64,000 nt of DNA from Streptomyces nodosus (GCF_008704995.1 NZ_CP023747.1:5738001-5802000), one strand, 5' to 3'. Positions 1-8,876 are shown, numbered from the stretch's first letter. Notes: generated by a model not told the origin, from the sequence alone. Numbers and translations: made by a program.

Positions 1-53
1 TCCTCGATGCGGTGCGGCCGGTGCGGCGGGTGCAGCGGGTGCGGCCGGCGCGG

Positions 54-461
54 TCACTTCGTGGGAGGCCGGCCGCTCCCGGTCGACGCGGCGGCCTGCT
101 CCCGCACGGCACGGCGGGGAAACCGCAGCCGCGCACACACGCCGAAGACCACCAGCGCGACAAGGACACCGGCCTCGATCGCCACGGCGTCGGCGGACAG
201 CCGGTCCAGGTGCGGCCGTAGCTCGTCGGTCAGGAGGAACGCGGTGACCGAGCCGGTCACCGCGGCGGCCGAGCCGGCGAACCAGAACCGGTGCCGGGTC
301 CAGAACCACTGGCTCAGGATCATGACCGCCGCTGGGGGCAGGGACTGGTCCCGGCCTCCCCAGAGGGACAGGATCCCCCAGGCCACAGCGGACATCGCCG
401 AGCAGCCCAGCAGGACCCACACCGCCTCACGCCACTCCACCGGCTGAGTCTCGCCCGCCAT
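54..461 (-). CDS. Small hypothetical membrane protein
   Basis: Codes for about 135 residues. Three hydrophobic stretches (around residues 11-30, 52-75 and 93-112) point to an integral membrane protein; the C-terminus is basic and polar. The ATG at 461 is chosen over a longer frame reaching 533 because GGGAGG sits a few bases before it. No family was recognised and no catalytic motif is visible. It lies at the left edge, so its operon partners may be outside the window. The gene to its right on the same strand is an ABC exporter whose stop is about 230 bases upstream, so the two are probably transcribed separately. Confidence 0.6.
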   Translation of the reverse strand: MAGETQPVEWREAVWVLLGCSAMSAVAWGILSLWGGRDQSLPPAAVMILSQWFWTRHRFWFAGSAAAVTGSVTAFLLTDELRPHLDRLSADAVAIEAGVLVALVVFGVCARLRFPRRAVREQAAASTGSGRPPTK

Positions 462-689
462 GCCGCCTCCCCTTCCCGGGTACCGACATTCAGCCACAGT
501 CGGCACCTTCGCGGCCATGCCGGGCCCCAGCACGATCGGTGTGCGCTTCCCTGCCCGATGACGGCAAGGTACCGCCGGGCGCCGACGCCTTTGGGACGCC
601 TTCGGGGGCGGCAGCGCATCAGTGGCGGTCCGCGACCAGCCAGGGCGCGGACCGGTCGTCCGCGCCCCGGTGCTGCCGGACTCCGGGGA

Positions 690-2573
690 TCACCGGTCCT
701 GGGAGAGGGCGAGCAGCTCGGCGAACGTCCCGTTGGCGCGGACCAGGTCGTCGTAACGGCCCTGTTCGGTGATGCGGCCCTGCTCCATGACGACGATGTG
801 GTCGGCCACCCGGGTGTTCTCCAGCCGGTGGGTGACCACGATGGTGATCCGGTCCGCGGCGATCGCCTTGATCCTCTCGAAGATCTGGTGTTCGCCGCGC
901 GGGTCCATCTGTGACGTCGGTTCGTCCAGGATCAGCAGCGGTGTCCGGCGGTACAGGGCGCGACCGCAGGCGAGCCGCTGCCACTGGCCGCCGGACAGTT
1001 CGACGCCTCCGAAGAGCTCCCGGGCGAGCAGGGTGTCGAGCTGTCGCGGCAGCCGCTCGATGGCGCCGCGCATGCCGACGGCGTCGACGGCCTCCCAGAC
1101 GGGAGCGTCGTCCCAGCTCCTGGGCTGTCCGAGGGTGATGTTCTCCCGTGCGCGCAGCGGCCAGGTGGCGAAGTTCTGCGGCACCAGGGCCGCTCGGGCC
1201 CAGACCGAGTCGGGCGCCGCCCGGGCCAGGTCGGTGCCGTCCCACAGCACCCGTCCCTTGTCGGCGAGCAGGATTCCGGTGATCAGCCTGGTCAGGGTGG
1301 ACTTGCCGGAGCCGTTCTCGCCCACCACGGCCAGGATCTTCCCGCGGCGCAGAGTGAGGGAGACACCGGCCACGGCCGGTTCCTCCTTGCCGGGGTAGCG
1401 GTAGACGACCTCGTCGAGCCGGATCTCGTCGACGCGGGAGGGGATGACCGCCTCCCCGCGCCGGGGCGCCCGCTTCCCGGCGAGGTCGAGGAAGGAGCGC
1501 ATATCGGCGAGGTAGAGCGAGGTGTGGAACAACGCCGCCCCGTAGACGACCAGTTGGGAGAGCGCGCCGAGCGTGGTCTGCACGGCGACCACGGCGGTGG
1601 CGGCGATGGGCAGTGCGACGCGGCCGGTGCCGGCGAGCCAGGCCAGCGTCGCCCAGGTCGCCAGCAGGAACAGCCCGCCCACGGCGGAGGTGGACAGAAC
1701 GATACGGAGCATCCGCGGCGCGGCGGTCAGGGTGCGCTCGTCGATGCGCCGGGACAGGGTCCGGTACCAGTAGATGAGATAGCCGGTCATGCCGTTGGCG
1801 CGGACCTCGTCACTGTGGCGCGGGTCGGTGGCCCACCAGCGCATCATGCCGCGCACATTGCGGTCGCCCACATTGGCGTAGTGCGTCTCGTAGTCCACGC
1901 GGGCGCAGAGCACCGCACCCAGGCCGGCCGGGAGCACGGCGAGCAGCAGCAGCGGGAGCATCAGCCAGTGCAGTGCGGTGATCACACCGCCCGCGGCGAC
2001 CATCCGGATCAGCGAGGCCATGAACCGCTGCGCGTCACTGACCATCATCCGGGTGCGAGTGACGCCGACCTCGGCCGCCTCCTGACGGTCCGCGAACCCG
2101 TCCTCACCGTAGGCGGAGGACTCCACCCGGCACACGGCGGCGACCAGCGCGGTGTCCGCCTCGCTCATCAGGCCCGGGGTGATCCGCCCGTCGGCGTAGC
2201 TGGACAGGGCGCTGGTCACCCGGGCGGCGGCAGAGGCGGCAGTGACCACCATGAGCGCGGGCAGGGCCCCGTGCAGCCGCTCGGACACCGTGCCCGTGCC
2301 GAGGAGGTGTCGCATGGCCTGTGCGGTGAACGCGAGGACGACACCGGCTGCGACCCCGGTGAGCAGCTGACACACCAGCAGCAGGACGACCGCGCTCCGG
2401 TCGACCGCCCAGGCCATGCGTGCGGTGTGTCCCAGGACGGAGGGCAGCCGCCCGCACATCTTGGTGAAACTGGCCTCTTCCAGAGGGTTCTTGCCGTGCT
2501 TCCCCTCGAAGGCGATGGTGGCCGGAGGTGGTGGGGGCGGCGGGTTCGAGCTTTCGGCGGAGGCGTCGGTCAT
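690..2573 (-). CDS. ABC exporter, fused permease-ATPase half transporter
   Basis: A 627-residue protein with an N-terminal six-helix membrane domain and a C-terminal nucleotide-binding domain. The ATPase shows Walker A GENGSGKST near residue 421, signature LSGGQ near 526, Walker B LLILDEP near 548 and the switch histidine in VVTHRLE near 581, so it should hydrolyse ATP. Such half transporters work as dimers and export lipids, peptides or drugs; the substrate cannot be read from the sequence. There is no second half-transporter gene next to it, which suggests a homodimer. The start at 2573 (MTDASAES) follows AGGTGACC; longer starts at 2585 and 2609 are possible. The N-terminus has a run of seven prolines before the first helix. 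Confidence 0.85.
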   Translation of the reverse strand: MTDASAESSNPPPPPPPATIAFEGKHGKNPLEEASFTKMCGRLPSVLGHTARMAWAVDRSAVVLLLVCQLLTGVAAGVVLAFTAQAMRHLLGTGTVSERLHGALPALMVVTAASAAARVTSALSSYADGRITPGLMSEADTALVAAVCRVESSAYGEDGFADRQEAAEVGVTRTRMMVSDAQRFMASLIRMVAAGGVITALHWLMLPLLLLAVLPAGLGAVLCARVDYETHYANVGDRNVRGMMRWWATDPRHSDEVRANGMTGYLIYWYRTLSRRIDERTLTAAPRMLRIVLSTSAVGGLFLLATWATLAWLAGTGRVALPIAATAVVAVQTTLGALSQLVVYGAALFHTSLYLADMRSFLDLAGKRAPRRGEAVIPSRVDEIRLDEVVYRYPGKEEPAVAGVSLTLRRGKILAVVGENGSGKSTLTRLITGILLADKGRVLWDGTDLARAAPDSVWARAALVPQNFATWPLRARENITLGQPRSWDDAPVWEAVDAVGMRGAIERLPRQLDTLLARELFGGVELSGGQWQRLACGRALYRRTPLLILDEPTSQMDPRGEHQIFERIKAIAADRITIVVTHRLENTRVADHIVVMEQGRITEQGRYDDLVRANGTFAELLALSQDR

Positions 2574-2916
2574 GGTCACCTGCATCCCTCCCGGGGGTCG
2601 GCGCCGCACCTGGGTGGTCCGGCGGTGCCCGGCTCAACGAGGGTGACGGTGATTCGAACGCGCTCGATTCCGGACGAAGCGCAGTCCCGGAATCACGGGG
2701 TTCTCCTGGCACGGACACGGTGCCGCACGGTGCCCGGAGCGGTCGGCGTTGGCCGAATCGCCGAGGCTCGTTGCTGATGTGACGGGTGGGGTTCACCTCG
2801 GTGCGGTTCCACCGGCAGGCGGCCCCGGTCGCCGCCCGGTGGGGGCACCCTTCCGACAGCTGCCCCACCGCCGGAAACGGCCGGACCGGGGAGGGGGGAA
2901 CCGATACGCTGCCCCC
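2574..2916. promoter_or_regulatory. Divergent intergenic region with inverted repeats
   Basis: This 343-base gap separates two divergent ABC genes. It holds a perfect inverted repeat GATTCCGG (2666-2673) / CCGGAATC (2687-2694), nested in a wider pair GTGATTC (2649-2655) / GAATCAC (2690-2696). The repeat may be an operator for one or both genes. No small gene with a convincing ribosome site was seen. Confidence 0.35.
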
Positions 2917-3762
2917 ATGACAGGCCGCAGCCTTGGTGCCACCGAATCCCGTCCCGTCATCGCCCTGGCCGGGGTGAGCGTCCATCGCCGTACGACCGGT
3001 CAGGAGATCGTCCTGGACTCGGTCGACTGGACCGTACGGACCGGCGAGCACTGGGCCCTGCTGGGGCCGAACGGCGCCGGCAAGACCACCATGCTGAGGC
3101 TCGCCGGGGCACTGCTGCACCCCACCGCGGGGACGGTGGACGTGCTCGGTCACCGCCTGGGCCGGGTGGACGTACGGGAGTTGCGCGCACGCCTCGGCCT
3201 GGTCACCGCCGCGCAGAAGGTTCCGCTGGACGCCACCGCCCACACCGTGGTTCTCACCGGTGTGACCGGCACGGTGCAGCCGCTGTGGCGGATGTATGAC
3301 GCCGACGACCGTGAGCGGGCCCATGACCTGCTCGCGGAACTGGGCTGCAAGGAACTCGCCGGCCGGGCCTTCGGCGACTGCTCGGGCGGGCAGCGCGCCC
3401 GGGTGCTGATCGCCCGCGCCCTGATGTCCGAGCCGTCCCTGCTGCTGCTCGACGAGCCGTTCAACGCGCTCGACCTGCCCTCCCGGGAGGATCTGGTCGA
3501 CGCGCTGCACCGGCTGGCGGACGGCCGTCCGGGACTGTCGACCGTGACCGTCACCCATCATCCGGAGGAGCTGCCGCCCTCCACCTCGCACGCCTATCTG
3601 CTCAAAGAGGGCCGTGAACTGGTCTCCGGGCCGGTGGACTCGGTGCTCACCTCGGAGAACTTCACCCGGTGCTTCGGACGGCCCATCCGGGTCGAGGCGC
3701 ACGACGGCCGCTGGTACGCCCGGTCCGCGTCCCTGCCGGGCGCGGAGCGGCCGGGCGCCTAG
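2917..3762 (+). CDS. Stand-alone ABC transporter ATP-binding protein
   Basis: A 281-residue cytoplasmic ATPase with Walker A GPNGAGKTT near residue 49, signature CSGGQRARV near 154 and Walker B LLLLDEP near 174. The ATG at 2917 follows GAGGGGGGAA at a slightly long distance; the open frame runs back to 2749 but without a ribosome site. No permease is encoded beside it, so it either energises a permease elsewhere or belongs to the soluble ModF/YlmA-like ABC proteins; the latter fits the short body with a single domain and the early YTT/ST-type linker. The next gene begins ten bases after its stop, on the other strand. Confidence 0.75.
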   Translation: MTGRSLGATESRPVIALAGVSVHRRTTGQEIVLDSVDWTVRTGEHWALLGPNGAGKTTMLRLAGALLHPTAGTVDVLGHRLGRVDVRELRARLGLVTAAQKVPLDATAHTVVLTGVTGTVQPLWRMYDADDRERAHDLLAELGCKELAGRAFGDCSGGQRARVLIARALMSEPSLLLLDEPFNALDLPSREDLVDALHRLADGRPGLSTVTVTHHPEELPPSTSHAYLLKEGRELVSGPVDSVLTSENFTRCFGRPIRVEAHDGRWYARSASLPGAERPGA

Positions 3763-3772
3763 ACGCCGGTCC

Positions 3773-4174
3773 TCAGGTCTCGCGGCCCCCGGGGGACGGA
3801 CGCTCGTCGAGCACATCGCGCAAGGCCTGTTCCTCCTCGGGGCTGAGGCCGGAGACGAACTGCTGGAGCGCGGCGATCGGGTCGGGGCCGCGGTCCAGGG
3901 CCTGGTGCATGGCCTCGGCGGTCAGTTCGGCCGCGTCCTTCGAGGGCCGGTACGCCCCGCGCCGCCCGTCCACGTCCCGCAGGACAAGTCCCTTGTCATA
4001 GAGGCGCTTGAGGATGGTGTGCACGGTGTTGTAGGCGAGGCCGCCGCCGATGCCGGCCTGGATCTCGGCGGGCGTGAGCGCCTGTTCGGTGGCCCACAGC
4101 GCGGCCAGCACCGCGCTCTCCAGCTCACCGGCGCTGCGTCGTTCCGCCCTGCCCTCGGGACCTCTGCCAGCCAT
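3773..4174 (-). CDS. BlaI/MecI/CopY family transcriptional repressor
   Basis: A 133-residue DNA-binding protein. Residues 15-80 form the winged helix of the BlaI/MecI family (LESAVLAALWA, then NTVHTILKRLYDKGL as the recognition helix region), followed by a helical dimerisation tail. Family members repress by binding TACA-n-TGTA type palindromes and are normally released by a BlaR1-type membrane protease encoded next door. No M56 protease gene is present here, which is unusual. A sequence that fits a BlaI operator lies before the DedA-PAP2 pair at 7515-7549, so that pair may be its target. A poorer match (TACA, then GTAG) lies just upstream of its own start near 4187. Confidence 0.8.
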   Translation of the reverse strand: MAGRGPEGRAERRSAGELESAVLAALWATEQALTPAEIQAGIGGGLAYNTVHTILKRLYDKGLVLRDVDGRRGAYRPSKDAAELTAEAMHQALDRGPDPIAALQQFVSGLSPEEEQALRDVLDERPSPGGRET

Positions 4175-4399
4175 GCCCGCAACCTTACAGCGCGTAGGGG
4201 AGCGGGGTGCCGGGAGTGGGGCCGGGCCGACCGTCCACCGGAGTGGGTCCCGCCCACCCGCTCGGCGTAAGAGAGTCCCGGAAGCAGGACAGTTGTGGCT
4301 CTCACGCTGCGCCCGCCGGTCTGTTCGCGTTAGCTTGTTCGTGTTTTAGCGTTTTACCTTTTTCTTTCCCGATTTCCATCGTCGGCCCTACCGGTGCCC

Positions 4400-4429
4400 G
4401 GGGCATGATGCCCCTATGTCCCGTAGGGG
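4400..4429. promoter_or_regulatory. Overlapping palindromes before the GT-C-like gene
   Basis: GGGGCAT-G-ATGCCCC (4400-4414) is a perfect palindrome. Its right arm overlaps a second hairpin, CCCCTA (4411-4416) / TAGGGG (4424-4429). The second arm runs into the ribosome site of the gene starting at 4443. Both structures could not form at once, so a switch in translation or a repressor site are possible readings. A T-rich stretch at about 4335-4378 upstream is the likely promoter region. Confidence 0.35.
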
Positions 4430-4442
4430 GTGAGGGATGGGT

Positions 4443-5957
4443 ATGGCCAACAGCTCCAGCAGCACGCTCGCAAGCGCCCGCCGGCTCGCGGCACCGTCGG
4501 TGGCCGGCATGTCGTGGCGGGACCGGGGCCAGGGGATGACCGCCGCCGTCGCGGCCGCCTTCACCCTGGCCCAACTTCTGCTCGTCCGGCCCGGGATGGG
4601 GCTCGGCTGGGACGAGACGGTGTACGTCAGCCAGATCAGCACCCACGCCCCCGCGGCGTACTTCAGCGCACCCCGTGCCCGGGGCATCTCCCTGCTGGTC
4701 GCCCCGATCACCTCCTGGTCGTCCTCGACCGCCCTGCTCCGGGTCTATCTCGCGGTGCTCTCCGGTGCCACGCTCTTTCTCGCCCTGCGCGCCTGGCGGG
4801 GCATCTTCCCCGCCCGAGCGCTCGCCCTCGGCGGCGCGCTGTTCGCAAGCCTGTGGATCACCCTCTTCTACGGCCCGCAGGCCATGCCCAACTACTGGGT
4901 GGCGGTCGGCGCCCTGGCCGCCGCCGGCTGCTTTCTCCGCGTCCACGCGGACAGCGCCGATCGGCCGGCCCTGTGGGGCCTCGCCGCGAGCGTCACGCTG
5001 ATGACCTGGATGCGGCCCGTCGACGGTGTCTGGATCACGGCCCCGCTCCTGCTCCTGGCGCTTCTCCTGCGGCAGTGGCGGCGCTTCTCGCTGCTGCTGG
5101 CGCTGGTCGGCGGGCTGGCCGCCGGATCGGCCCAGTGGATCGTCGAGGCGCACGACCGCTACGGGGGATTGCTGCGACGTCTGTCCGACGCCTCCCAGGC
5201 CCAGGGCGGCCTCGGCTGGAACATCGCCGTCGGCGACCAGTTGCGCAGCCTCGGCGGGCGCACCCTGTGCCGGCCCTGCACCGGCCCGTTGCCGCACCCG
5301 GCGGTGACCCTCTGGTGGTTCGTGCTGCCCCTGCTCGCCGTGCTCGCGGCGGTCATCGCGTTCCGGGCCCGGCGCCCCGCGCCACCGAGCCGCACCCTGG
5401 TGCCGCTGGCCTGCGCGGCGACGGCCGCCTTCCCCTACCTCTTTCTGATCGGATACGCCGCACCCCGCTTTCTGCTCCCCGCCTATGCGCTGCTCGCGAT
5501 CCCCGTCGCCGACCTCCTCCTCCATCTGGGCACCGCACCGGACGGCCGTCGGCGGCCGGTGACCGCGGCCCTCCTGGCGCTCGGGCTCGCCGCCCATCTG
5601 ACCGTCCAGTACGAGGTGCTGCACAGCACCGTCCACCACACCACCGCCGACCACCGCGCATGGTCCCGCACCGCCGCCGAACTGCACCGGCTCGGGGTGC
5701 GGCCGCCCTGCATGCTGACCGGCGGCGATTCCGTCCCGATCGCCTTCTACGCCGGCTGCTCCTCCGCCGCGACCAGTGGCAACAACGCCAACACCACCGC
5801 CGACGACATCGCGCGCACCGCCCGGCTCCAGCCCGTGGCGTATCTGGGCACCGCCACGGGACGTCCACCGTCCTATGCGCGTGGCTGGAAGCCCCACTCC
5901 TTCCAGGGCCTTCGCCTCTATGTCGGTCCCGTGACGGCCCAGGGCGGACGCGGATGA
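4443..5957 (+). CDS. Integral membrane protein, GT-C glycosyltransferase-like
   Basis: A 504-residue protein with roughly ten hydrophobic segments between residues 25 and 400 and a soluble tail of about 100 residues. The WDETVY motif just after the first helix, in the first external loop, resembles the acidic DE motif of GT-C enzymes (ArnT/PMT family), which transfer sugars from polyprenyl phosphates outside the membrane. The fold assignment is inferred; the acceptor is unknown. GAGGG lies 8 bases before the ATG at 4443; an ATG at 4437 is also open. Its 3' end converges on the PAP2 phosphatase gene, which could act on polyprenyl phosphates, but the two are on opposite strands. Confidence 0.6.
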   Translation: MANSSSSTLASARRLAAPSVAGMSWRDRGQGMTAAVAAAFTLAQLLLVRPGMGLGWDETVYVSQISTHAPAAYFSAPRARGISLLVAPITSWSSSTALLRVYLAVLSGATLFLALRAWRGIFPARALALGGALFASLWITLFYGPQAMPNYWVAVGALAAAGCFLRVHADSADRPALWGLAASVTLMTWMRPVDGVWITAPLLLLALLLRQWRRFSLLLALVGGLAAGSAQWIVEAHDRYGGLLRRLSDASQAQGGLGWNIAVGDQLRSLGGRTLCRPCTGPLPHPAVTLWWFVLPLLAVLAAVIAFRARRPAPPSRTLVPLACAATAAFPYLFLIGYAAPRFLLPAYALLAIPVADLLLHLGTAPDGRRRPVTAALLALGLAAHLTVQYEVLHSTVHHTTADHRAWSRTAAELHRLGVRPPCMLTGGDSVPIAFYAGCSSAATSGNNANTTADDIARTARLQPVAYLGTATGRPPSYARGWKPHSFQGLRLYVGPVTAQGGRG

Positions 5958-5984
5958 CCACTCCGACCGGCACCGGCACGGCTC

Positions 5985-6005
5985 CCGGCACCCGGGCGGT
6001 GCCGG
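5985..6005. terminator. Possible bidirectional terminator
   Basis: Hairpin CCGGCACC / GGTGCCGG with a five-base loop, lying between the stops of two convergent genes (5957 and 6042). It is short and has no T run. Confidence 0.35.
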
Positions 6006-6041
6006 CCCTGCGCGCCGTGCCCGCGCGCGGTCGGGATGCGG

Positions 6042-6794
6042 TCAGCTACGGCTGTCGACCCGTTCCGGGGCGGGGTCCTGCCCGGCTGACGGTCCTGCCG
6101 ACGGCCCGGGTGATGCCGACGATGCCGACGACCCCGAGGACGCTGATGACGTCGACGACCCCGAGGAGGTCGACGACCCCGAGGGCGCTGATGACGCCTG
6201 GAGCAACGGACGCAGGGGAGTGGACTCCAGCCGCCGGGTCAGGGCCCCCGGGTGACGGCTCAGCGGGATCATCGCGAGGTATGCCACCAGGGCTCCGACA
6301 ACGAACCCGGCCACCACGTCGTGCGGATAGTGGGCGCCGACCCAGACCCGGGAGGCCCCCATCGCGGCCGCCGCCACCAGAGCGATCCGGCCGACACGGC
6401 GTGACACCACGAACAGGGCGACCGCGGCCGCCGCGGCTATCGCCGTGTGGTTGCTGGGGAAGGACCAGTCGCCCGGCGCCGGACAGGCCTCCAGCGTGGA
6501 CACATGGAGGCTCTGACAGGGGCGGTCCTCCCGGACCAGCATCTTCAGCCCGTCGTTCAGCGCGTAGGCGAGAACGACCACCAGCGGGACCGCCAGGGCG
6601 ACCAGTGCGTCACGGGGGCCGATATGGCGCGCCCGCCACCAGACGACGATCATCAGCACGGCGAACAGCCCCAGCCCTAACGTCGACCAGGCGGAGATCA
6701 GGGAGTCCAGCCAGGAGGGGGCGCGCCCGGCCAGGTCCACCACATCTCTGTACACGGAGCCGTCCAAAGGCGAGCCGTCGAGGGCGTACATCAT
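6042..6794 (-). CDS. PAP2-family membrane phosphatase
   Basis: A 250-residue membrane protein of the PAP2 acid phosphatase superfamily. All three motifs are visible: KMLVREDRP near residue 84, PSNHT near 112 and RVWVGAHYPHD near 155, so the active-site histidines and arginines are kept. Relatives remove phosphate from lipid phosphates such as undecaprenyl pyrophosphate at the outer face of the membrane. The start ATG at 6794 overlaps the stop of the DedA gene (ATGA), so the two are translationally coupled. The last 50 residues are a low-complexity Ser/Ala/Gly tail encoded by imperfect short tandem repeats (about 6104-6195), which the family does not need for activity. Confidence 0.85.
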   Translation of the reverse strand: MMYALDGSPLDGSVYRDVVDLAGRAPSWLDSLISAWSTLGLGLFAVLMIVVWWRARHIGPRDALVALAVPLVVVLAYALNDGLKMLVREDRPCQSLHVSTLEACPAPGDWSFPSNHTAIAAAAAVALFVVSRRVGRIALVAAAAMGASRVWVGAHYPHDVVAGFVVGALVAYLAMIPLSRHPGALTRRLESTPLRPLLQASSAPSGSSTSSGSSTSSASSGSSASSASPGPSAGPSAGQDPAPERVDSRS

Positions 6795-7456
6795 CCGCGG
6801 GCACCTTCCTTCGCGGTCCGGCGGGAGCGCAGCAGCTCCAGGGCGAGGGGGATCAGGGAGAGCACGACGATCACCGCGATCATCGGCAGCAGATAGGCGT
6901 CGATGTTCGGCACCGAGGAGCCGAGCGCATATCCGGCGAGGATGAGACCGAGGCTCCACACCAGGCCACCGGCCACCTGCCAGACGGTGAAGGTCCGCAG
7001 AGGCACCCGCAGGGCACCGGCCATCGGGTTCAACACCGTACGGACGACGGGGATGAAGCGGGCCAGGACGATCGCCTTGGCGTGGCCGTACCGCTCCAGG
7101 AGCTCCTCGGCGCGCTGGGCGCCCTCGTGCAGCCGGGGCGAGCGGCTCCGGGCGAGCAGCGCGCCGCCCGCCTTACGGCCGATCAGATAGCCGCACTGGG
7201 ATCCGGCGAGCGCGCCCACGGCGGCCGCGACCAGCAGCGGGCCGAGCGCCAGATGTATGCCGTGCCGGCCCGAGCCGGCGCACAGCAGCCCGGCGGTGAA
7301 CAGCAGGGAGTCGCCCGGCAGGAAGAAGCCGATGAGCAGGCCCGTCTCGGCGAACAGCACGACGCCCACGCCCAGCACGCCGAAGGCTGCGAGCAGAGAC
7401 TGGGCGTCCAGCACATTCACCGCGAGCTGTGCCCCCAGTGACAAGGTTGTGGCCAT
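6791..7456 (-). CDS. DedA family membrane protein
   Basis: A 221-residue protein of the DedA/VTT family. It shows the family marks FAETGLLIGFFLPGDSLLF near the N-terminus, GYLIGRKAGG, and the RFIPVVRTVLNPMAG motif in the middle. DedA proteins move lipids such as undecaprenyl phosphate across the membrane and affect envelope stability. It is first in a two-gene operon with a PAP2 phosphatase, a pairing that fits polyprenyl-phosphate recycling. The ATG at 7456 has GGAAGGG upstream; ATGs at 7474 and 7495 lack a ribosome site. The BlaI-like operator at 7515-7549 sits just before it. Confidence 0.85.
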   Translation of the reverse strand: MATTLSLGAQLAVNVLDAQSLLAAFGVLGVGVVLFAETGLLIGFFLPGDSLLFTAGLLCAGSGRHGIHLALGPLLVAAAVGALAGSQCGYLIGRKAGGALLARSRSPRLHEGAQRAEELLERYGHAKAIVLARFIPVVRTVLNPMAGALRVPLRTFTVWQVAGGLVWSLGLILAGYALGSSVPNIDAYLLPMIAVIVVLSLIPLALELLRSRRTAKEGARG

Positions 7457-7514
7457 CGGCGCGAGCCCTTCCATAAGGGAGGCCGGGCGCAGCACGACAC
7501 CACCCGGCAGCTGA

Positions 7515-7549
7515 CTACAGACATGTAGACCGTCTACTGAACTGTAGAC
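7515..7549. promoter_or_regulatory. BlaI/CopY-like operator before dedA-PAP2
   Basis: Two overlapping palindromes are seen: CTACA-gaca-TGTAG (7515-7528) and GTAGAC-c-GTCTAC (7525-7537). TGTAGAC is repeated at 7543-7549, 19 bases after its first copy at 7524. TACA-n4-TGTA resembles sites of the BlaI/MecI/CopY family, and such a repressor is encoded at 3773-4174. The link to that protein is an inference. Confidence 0.5.
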
Positions 7550-7781
7550 GATGGAGAGGCGGCGGGCGTTCCCGTTCGCCTGGACGAGTGAACGGACCCG
7601 GTCCCGGGGTCCCGGGGATCAAGGCGGGCCGGATTCAGGAAAGCAAGCGGGCCGGGTCAGGCTCGGGAGACCGGGCCGGGTGCAGCCGGTACAGACGAAC
7701 GGGCCGCGTCCAAGCAGCCCAAGAGGTCCAAGAGGCCCGAGAGGTTCAGAGAGCGGACGGCAGGATCCGGAGAGCGTCGTG

Positions 7782-8876
7782 TCAGGCCGGATAGGCGTGG
7801 GTCTGCGCCGCCTTGACGGCCGCCCAGACCGTGATCCCCGGCTGGAGCCCGAGTTCCGCCGCGGCGACGGTGGTCAGATCCGCGGCCAGCGGCAGCTCAC
7901 CGGTGAGGTCGACACGGATCCGGTCCCCGTGTGTCTCCAAGCCCGCGACCTCGCACCGCCACAGATTGCGCGCACTCGCACCGCTGGGCCGCTCCCGGAA
8001 CAGGGTGACGGCGGCGGGAGGGAACGCCACGAAGGCGGGGCCGGTCAGCACCTCCGTGCTGATGATCACGGGACCGGTGTCCAGCCGTACCGTATGCCCC
8101 TCGGCGACCCCCCGGTACAGGTTGAGGCCCACCAGCCGGGCGATGTAGTCCGTACGGGGCCGGCGCGCCACATCCGACGGGGTGCCCTCCTGGACCACCC
8201 GGCCGTGCTCCACGACCACCAGTCGGTCGGCGAGCACCATCGCGTCCAGCGGGTCATGGGTGACCAGCACCGCCACCGCCTCGAACTCGGCCAGATGGCG
8301 CCGCAGCCCGGCCCGTACCTCCAGCCGGGTGCGGGCGTCGAGCGCGGCGAGCGGCTCGTCCAGGAGCAGCAGCCGGGGCCGGGTGGCCAGTGCGCGGGCG
8401 AGCGCGACACGCTGCGCCTGGCCGCCGGAGAGCCGGCGCGGCCTGGCCCCGGCGTGGTCGGCCAGCCCCATGCGCTCCAGCCAGTTCGCGGCGACCGCCC
8501 GTGCCTCCGCCTTGGACGCGCCCCGGCAGCGGGGGCCGAAGGCCACATTGTCCAGCGCGGTCAGATGCGGGAAGAGCAGATAGTCCTGGAAGACGACGCC
8601 CACGGGGCGCGCCTCGGGCGGCGTACGGTCCAGCGCGGACCCGTCGAGCAGCAGACGGCCGTCGACGGCGAGCGGTACCAGCCCGGCCAGCGCGCGCAGT
8701 GCGGTGGTCTTCCCGGCGCCGTTGGGTCCCAGCAGCGCGACGACCTCTCCGGGCGCCGCGGTCAGTGTCACATCGAGCCGGAAGGAGCCGCGCTCGACCA
8801 CGATCCGGGCGTCCAGGCCCGCAGTGCGCGCCACGGCCGGCTGGCGGCCGGTGGAGGTCTCCTCGAGGCGGGTCAT
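7782..8876 (-). CDS. modC: Molybdate ABC transporter ATP-binding protein
   Basis: A 364-residue ATPase that powers molybdate uptake. Walker A GPNGAGKTT is near residue 51, signature LSGGQAQR near 150, Walker B LLLLDEP near 170. The C-terminal 75 residues form a TOBE/Mop-like domain, typical of ModC and used for oxyanion sensing. The ATG at 8876 overlaps the modB stop by four bases (ATGA), so expression is coupled. It is the last gene of the leftward mod operon. Length and domain order are standard for ModC. Confidence 0.9.
   Translation of the reverse strand: MTRLEETSTGRQPAVARTAGLDARIVVERGSFRLDVTLTAAPGEVVALLGPNGAGKTTALRALAGLVPLAVDGRLLLDGSALDRTPPEARPVGVVFQDYLLFPHLTALDNVAFGPRCRGASKAEARAVAANWLERMGLADHAGARPRRLSGGQAQRVALARALATRPRLLLLDEPLAALDARTRLEVRAGLRRHLAEFEAVAVLVTHDPLDAMVLADRLVVVEHGRVVQEGTPSDVARRPRTDYIARLVGLNLYRGVAEGHTVRLDTGPVIISTEVLTGPAFVAFPPAAVTLFRERPSGASARNLWRCEVAGLETHGDRIRVDLTGELPLAADLTTVAAAELGLQPGITVWAAVKAAQTHAYPA

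Noticed and set aside
1-53. GC-rich GGTGCGGC-type repeats at the left edge
   Set aside because: Too short and simple to call; no gene or element can be supported.
2104-3816. 570-codon minus-strand frame spanning two ABC genes
   Set aside because: No ribosome site, no motif, and it overlaps the real ABC genes and their divergent promoter.
4430-7441. Long plus-strand frame of about 1000 codons crossing the GT-C-like, PAP2 and DedA genes
   Set aside because: The translation is Arg/Pro/Gly-rich without any domain and crosses three well-supported genes in other frames.
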